A stretch of DNA of 64,000 nucleotides from Algibacter_G agarivorans. Lineage in GTDB: Bacteria > Bacteroidota > Bacteroidia > Flavobacteriales > Flavobacteriaceae. The DNA is taken from NCBI RefSeq assembly GCF_039543245.1, contig NZ_BAABJJ010000030.1, positions 1 to 64,000 on the forward strand. Reading direction: 5' to 3'. Shown here piece by piece: positions 60,048 to 64,000 of this stretch (positions are counted from its first letter, which is position 1; every line of letters starts with the position of its first letter). The position numbers were made by a program, and so were the translations under genes. The notes under the pieces were generated by a model that worked only from the letters and a program-made list of their open reading frames with translations, made no database searches and had not been told where the DNA came from.

Positions 60048-60117
60048 TTAATAAGATTCCCGCCAAAGTTTATCTTGAGCGATAGACGAATAGCGGAAAC
60101 GAAAAAAAGTATAAAGC

Positions 60118-61392
60118 ATGAAACTCTGGGACAAAGGCATATCAATCGATAAAAAAATAGAACAATTTACTGTTGGAAACGACCGAGAAATTGATATTCA
60201 CATAGCAAAGTATGATGTTATAGCATCAAAAGCGCATGCTAAAATGCTACAAAAAATCGGGATTATTTCTGTTGAAGAATTAGTCGATTTGCTAAGAGGT
60301 TTAAAAACATTGGAAACGCAAATTGAAAACGGTACGTTTGTAATAGACGAACAGTTTGAAGATGTGCATTCTAAAATAGAGTTTGAACTGACTAAATCTT
60401 TGGGCGAGGTTGGAAAAAAAATCCATACGGCACGTTCTAGAAATGACCAAGTTTTGGTGGCTTGCCATTTATATTACAAAGACCATTTAGGGATTGTAAA
60501 AGACAAAACACAAACACTTTTTAATACACTTTTAGATTTAGCTGATAGATATAAAGATAAAGTATTGCCCGGTTATACGCACTTGCAAGTGGCGATGCCA
60601 TCTTCTTTTGGGTTGTGGTTTTCTGCCTATGCAGAACTCATGATTGATGATGTATTTCTAATAGATGCTGCAATAAAAACCGTTGACCAAAATCCGTTAG
60701 GTTCTGCCGCAGGTTACGGAAGTTCGTTTCCTATTGATAGAGAATTAACAACTAAAGAAATGGACTTTGCTACGCTTAAATATAACGTTGTTGCCGCTCA
60801 AATGGGGCGTGGTAAAAACGAACGTACCATTGCTGCTGCTCTAGGTGGATTGAGTAATACTTTGGCTCGTTTTGCTATGGATGTCTGTTTATACATGAGT
60901 CAGAATTTTGGGTTTATTTCGTTTCCAGATGAATTGACAACAGGAAGTAGTATCATGCCTCATAAAAAGAACCCAGATGTGTTTGAACTCATTCGAGGGA
61001 AATGTAATAAAATACAGGCTTTACAAACAGAGATGATTTTAATAACCAATAATTTACCAAGTGGTTACCACAGAGATTTTCAATTGATAAAAGAAAATAT
61101 GATTGCTGCTTTTGAAGAGATAAAAGATATTCTAGATATTTTCAATTACTCCATTCAGCAAATTATCGTTAAGGATGTCGATGTGAATAGCGATTTGTAT
61201 AAATATTTATTTACCGTAGATAATATTAATACCCTTGTTGTAGAAGGGCTGAGTTTTAGAGAAGCGTATCAAAAAATTGGAGGACAAGTGCAAGATGGCA
61301 CCTATGTTCCTGATACATCAAAACAGCATACACATGCTGGGAGTATTCATAATTTGTGTTTAGATAAGATTCGAGCTAAGTTTCCTGAGTAA
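60118..61392 (+). CDS. argH: argininosuccinate lyase
   Basis: The 424-residue protein has HTARSRNDQVLVACHLY, GYTHLQVAMPSSFGLW, NPLGSAAGYGSSFPIDR and the superfamily signature GSSIMPHKKNPDVFELIRG with its catalytic serine. It splits argininosuccinate into arginine and fumarate. It is shorter than the 460-residue E. coli form, mostly at the C-terminal end. As last gene it closes the operon. No clear terminator lies in the 211-base gap to the next gene. Confidence 0.96.
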   Translation: MKLWDKGISIDKKIEQFTVGNDREIDIHIAKYDVIASKAHAKMLQKIGIISVEELVDLLRGLKTLETQIENGTFVIDEQFEDVHSKIEFELTKSLGEVGKKIHTARSRNDQVLVACHLYYKDHLGIVKDKTQTLFNTLLDLADRYKDKVLPGYTHLQVAMPSSFGLWFSAYAELMIDDVFLIDAAIKTVDQNPLGSAAGYGSSFPIDRELTTKEMDFATLKYNVVAAQMGRGKNERTIAAALGGLSNTLARFAMDVCLYMSQNFGFISFPDELTTGSSIMPHKKNPDVFELIRGKCNKIQALQTEMILITNNLPSGYHRDFQLIKENMIAAFEEIKDILDIFNYSIQQIIVKDVDVNSDLYKYLFTVDNINTLVVEGLSFREAYQKIGGQVQDGTYVPDTSKQHTHAGSIHNLCLDKIRAKFPE

Positions 61393-61603
61393 GAATTTGT
61401 TTAAAACTTAATATGGATTCATTATGATAAGTTCTTAAATTATTTATTCTTGCACATATTATAACTAGAGGTACAAGTTATAGTTGCTTCATTGTTGAGT
61501 TTTAGTACAGTTGTTTTGAATAGTTTTAGTAAACTAAAACTATATCTTTATTGGCTAAATAGAATGCTGTTATTGGTATTTAAAAATAAAGCTTAAAAAT
61601 TTT

Positions 61604-62830
61604 ATGAAAAGAGAATGTTTATTATTGATGACTTGCATATTCGTGAGTCTCTTGTCGTGTGGGGGGAGTGATGATTCACCAAGTGAAGAAACTCCAATGC
61701 CTACTACTATTATTACTATATCTCCAGTGAAAACTACTGTTTTTTCAGAAATTACTACAGGGGGTAAAATTACCAAAGGAACAGACAACGCAACAATATC
61801 CGAAAAAGGTGTTTGTTGGAGCACAAGTTTAAATCCAAGTATTAATGATAATAAGTTGGTGTCAAATTCAAGTTCAAACGATTTTTTAATTACAATAGAT
61901 GGATTGGTTGCAGACACTAGATATTATATAAGAGCTTATTTTATAGCTAGTAGTAAAACGGTATATGGTGATGAGCAAGAAATTACTACAGACAAACCTA
62001 CAAGTCCTGTAGCTTTTCTGCCAAGTGCCGGAGCTAACAAAACTTGGACTATTCAAGCAAAATTTACAAATGAGTTTAATTACGAAGGAAAATCGACTTC
62101 TGAGTTTACTAATAATTGGGAAGACAAATTTTTTAATGGTTGGACTGGAGCTCGACCTACTTACTATTCAGCTAGTCAGTCAACCGTAACAGGTGGAGAA
62201 ATGGTTTATAAAGCTACAATTGATAAAGTAAATGGAGAAGATGTGATAAGAACTGGCGTTGTTTCAAGTAAAGAAGCTGTGGGTTATCCAATGTATATGG
62301 AGGCTAGAGTTAAAATAAGTGAGTCTGTATTGGCCTCAGCTGTTTGGATGTTAAGTAGCGACTCAGCTCAAGAAATTGATAATTTAGAAGCTTACGGCGA
62401 TAAAACGAATAATTATTTTTCACAACGCTTACATTTAAGTCATCATACATTCAAAAGAAGTGGAGGTAATATAATCGATGATTATCAGCCTTCTGGACAA
62501 GAAACTTATTATGCTGATGGTAAAGGTACAAAATGGGCAGACGATTATCATGATTATGGTGTACTTTGGTTAGACCCTTGGACATTAAAATATTATGTTG
62601 ATGGAGAATTAGTACGTGAAACACCAACAAATCAAATAGATCCTCGAAATAATACTGATGGTACTGGTCTAAATAAAGATATGTATTTAATAATTAGTGC
62701 CGCTTCACAGCCTTGGAGAGAAAAAACGAATCCACCTCAAGTGGATGATTATTTCACAAATCCGTCGGTTTTAAGTGATTCTAGATCAACTATGCGCATA
62801 GATTATATACGTACATATAAACCTCAGTGA
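61604..62830 (+). CDS. GH16 beta-agarase/porphyranase-like lipoprotein
   Basis: The 408-residue precursor has an SpII signal with cysteine at residue 22 (SLLSCGG). Residues about 38-128 form a fibronectin-like domain with the flavobacterial pattern KGVCWSTSLNP. The GH16 domain shows the active-site motif QEIDNLEAYG with E257, D259 and E262, RLHLSHHTFKRSG, the long YADDYHDYGVLWLDPWTLKYYVDG, and SAASQPWREKTNPP, which are typical of agarases and porphyranases. It would cleave red-algal galactans at the cell surface. No SusC/SusD is nearby. Confidence 0.88.
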   Translation: MKRECLLLMTCIFVSLLSCGGSDDSPSEETPMPTTIITISPVKTTVFSEITTGGKITKGTDNATISEKGVCWSTSLNPSINDNKLVSNSSSNDFLITIDGLVADTRYYIRAYFIASSKTVYGDEQEITTDKPTSPVAFLPSAGANKTWTIQAKFTNEFNYEGKSTSEFTNNWEDKFFNGWTGARPTYYSASQSTVTGGEMVYKATIDKVNGEDVIRTGVVSSKEAVGYPMYMEARVKISESVLASAVWMLSSDSAQEIDNLEAYGDKTNNYFSQRLHLSHHTFKRSGGNIIDDYQPSGQETYYADGKGTKWADDYHDYGVLWLDPWTLKYYVDGELVRETPTNQIDPRNNTDGTGLNKDMYLIISAASQPWREKTNPPQVDDYFTNPSVLSDSRSTMRIDYIRTYKPQ

Positions 62831-63033
62831 GTTTCGCGTTAGGTATTTCAATGAAAACTCGCTCCGTAAAGTCTCCTCTTTTCTTGAAAAGCCCCAAAAA
62901 CTACGATAAAAGACAGGGGTTTAAGGCTTTGTCCTACATGTTAGATGGTTGAATGTTTATTTTATTTTTATTTCATCATTTTAGTTGTTTTAAAACTTTA
63001 TATTTAGTCTTTAATTTTTAAAATATTTGAAAC

Positions 63034-63651
63034 ATGTTTTGGTTTCATGAGGATTTAGAGCGACTTGAAAATGAAATAAATGCATTGGAATTTAATCCAA
63101 AGTTAGTTTTTTATGGTAGTTCTACATTTACTTTGTGGAGTGAATTAACTACCGTTTATAAGGAGTTTAACTCTGTTAATTTAGGTTTTGGAGGCTCTAC
63201 TTTAGCAGCATGTACCTGGTTTTTTGATCGTGTTTTTGAAAATATAAAAGAGGTAGATGCTATTGTTATTTATGCAGGCGATAATGACTTAGGAGAGGGG
63301 AGGCACCCAGAAGAAGTTGTTTTGTACTTAGAAAGCTTATTAGCTAAGATTAGATCAAAATATGGAAATGTAAAGTGTACATGTATTTCTATAAAACCAA
63401 GTATTTCTCGTAGGCACTTGTTGGAAAGTATTCATTATGCTAACAGCAAGATAAAAGAATTAATGTCTAAAGCCCCTAATTTTTATTATGTCAATATCTA
63501 TGATGTGTTATTGGATGAAAAAGGAGAGCCTATTGCAAAATATTTTGAAGAAGATGGTTTGCATTTTAATGTTGAGGGTTACCGGTTATTGTTAGATATA
63601 CTGAAAGTGCATCCTGAAATATTTCCTCAAAAAATAATTGAGAAAGTATAG
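63034..63651 (+). CDS. SGNH/GDSL hydrolase
   Basis: The 205-residue cytoplasmic protein has block I in FYGSSTFTLW with nucleophile S30, block III AGDNDLGEGR and the Asp-His pair in DGLHFNVEGYRLL. No signal peptide is present, unlike the lipoprotein at 5.2 kb. It is an esterase or lipase-like enzyme of unknown substrate. The next gene begins 34 bases later and is another esterase-like protein, so the two may act together. The 203-base gap before it has a GCCCC...GGGG pairing around 62890-62920 and no gene. Confidence 0.85.
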   Translation: MFWFHEDLERLENEINALEFNPKLVFYGSSTFTLWSELTTVYKEFNSVNLGFGGSTLAACTWFFDRVFENIKEVDAIVIYAGDNDLGEGRHPEEVVLYLESLLAKIRSKYGNVKCTCISIKPSISRRHLLESIHYANSKIKELMSKAPNFYYVNIYDVLLDEKGEPIAKYFEEDGLHFNVEGYRLLLDILKVHPEIFPQKIIEKV

Positions 63652-63685
63652 TTGAAGAAAGCTGTTAAGACTAAATTGGGGTTTG

Positions 63686-64000
63686 ATGAAAAGGGAGTAT
63701 CATAAATGGTATAGCCATAATCTTGAAAGAGATATGGAACTTCTTATATTTGGCTACTCTGGTGCTAAAGTTCTGTTTTTTCCTCCACGAATGGGGCGGT
63801 TTTATGATTATGAAAACTGGAAAGTTATTGCTGCGCTTGAGCCAAAAATATCAAATGGCGATTTGCAGTTGTTTTGTGTGGATAGCATAGATTTAGAATC
63901 TTTTTATAATAGTTTTAAGCATCCAGGGTATCGTATTTATAGACATATTCAGTATGAAAAATATGTTCTTGAAGAAGTACTTCCGTTAGCTAATTTAATT
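63686..64000 (+). CDS. esterase-family protein, N-terminal part (cut by window end)
   Basis: An ATG at 63686 opens a frame that stays open for 105 codons to the end of the window. The translation begins MKREYHKWYSHNLERDMELL and contains VLFFPPRMGRFYDYENWKVI, LQLFCVDSIDLESFY and the YRHIQYEKYVLEEVLPL stretch that precedes the nucleophile elbow in alpha/beta-hydrolase esterases. The active-site residues lie beyond the window. It follows the GDSL gene by 34 bases on the same strand, suggesting an operon. Confidence 0.8.
   Translation, partial: MKREYHKWYSHNLERDMELLIFGYSGAKVLFFPPRMGRFYDYENWKVIAALEPKISNGDLQLFCVDSIDLESFYNSFKHPGYRIYRHIQYEKYVLEEVLPLANLI

Noticed and set aside
62831..63033. Possible gene remnant between the GH16 and GDSL genes
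   Set aside because: Translations have stops in all frames and no recognised motif; only a GCCCC/GGGG pairing is visible, so it may be a diverged repeat.

Overview
The window comes from a low-GC, marine-type member of the Flavobacteriaceae (Bacteroidota). This rests on seen features: promoter boxes of the TAnnTTTG kind, almost no Shine-Dalgarno sequences, a secreted protein with a type IX secretion C-terminal domain, a DUF5686/carboxypeptidase-regulatory-like protein, many SpII lipoproteins, a GH16 agarase-like enzyme and two large GH2 beta-galactosidases. The genus cannot be named from sequence alone. No tRNA, rRNA, CRISPR array or intact mobile element was seen.

Layout. 1-2.6 kb: a DUF2975 membrane protein with its XRE regulator, a small secreted protein, and a UmuC-like polymerase without UmuD. 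2.6-9.2 kb (minus): DUF1853, a TonB-C-like protein, a decayed metallophosphoesterase, a GDSL lipoprotein and a secreted GH2 beta-galactosidase. 9.4-14.2 kb (minus): a Crp/Fnr regulator followed by an HbpS-like protein, a beta-propeller/Dabb fusion, a porin and an SDR oxidoreductase. 14.2-15 kb: a scar with remnants of an outer-membrane protein gene and a transposase. 15-21.4 kb (minus): thyA, a CNT nucleoside transporter, a bifunctional nuclease, etfBA and a T9SS cargo protein. 21.5-25 kb (plus): pdhB and DUF5686. 25.3-29.4 kb (minus): a GH2 lipoprotein and metK behind a SAM-II-type riboswitch. 29.6-36.9 kb (plus): the ilvD-B-N-C-A branched-chain amino acid operon behind a probable Ile/Val leader peptide. 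37-39.2 kb: gapN and an azurin lipoprotein. 39.2-49.2 kb: a divergent sugar-oxidation cluster around an AraC regulator. 49.4-61.4 kb: a complete arginine plus proline operon. 61.6-64 kb: a GH16 enzyme, a GDSL protein and a cut-off esterase.

How the genes work together. Three amino-acid systems carry cis-acting RNA control visible in the sequence: SAM-II on metK, an Ile/Val-rich leader peptide with a terminator-like hairpin before ilvD, and two successive Arg-rich mini-ORFs before the arg operon. The arg operon encodes every step from glutamate to arginine through N-acylated (probably succinylated) intermediates, plus proABC. Almost all of its intercistronic gaps carry short palindromes. The 39-49 kb cluster combines a GMC dehydrogenase with its Tat-exported small subunit, a DUF1080 hydrolase, a Gfo/Idh/MocA oxidoreductase, two TIM-barrel isomerase/epimerase proteins, ThuA and an MFS transporter. 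That set fits a 3-keto-glycoside breakdown route.

Most noteworthy: the tandem Arg leaders, palindromes in nearly every arg-operon gap, a dispersed palindrome sitting inside the variable loop of the SAM-II riboswitch, a perfect 42-bp palindrome upstream of etfBA, and mutually exclusive pairings just upstream of argB.
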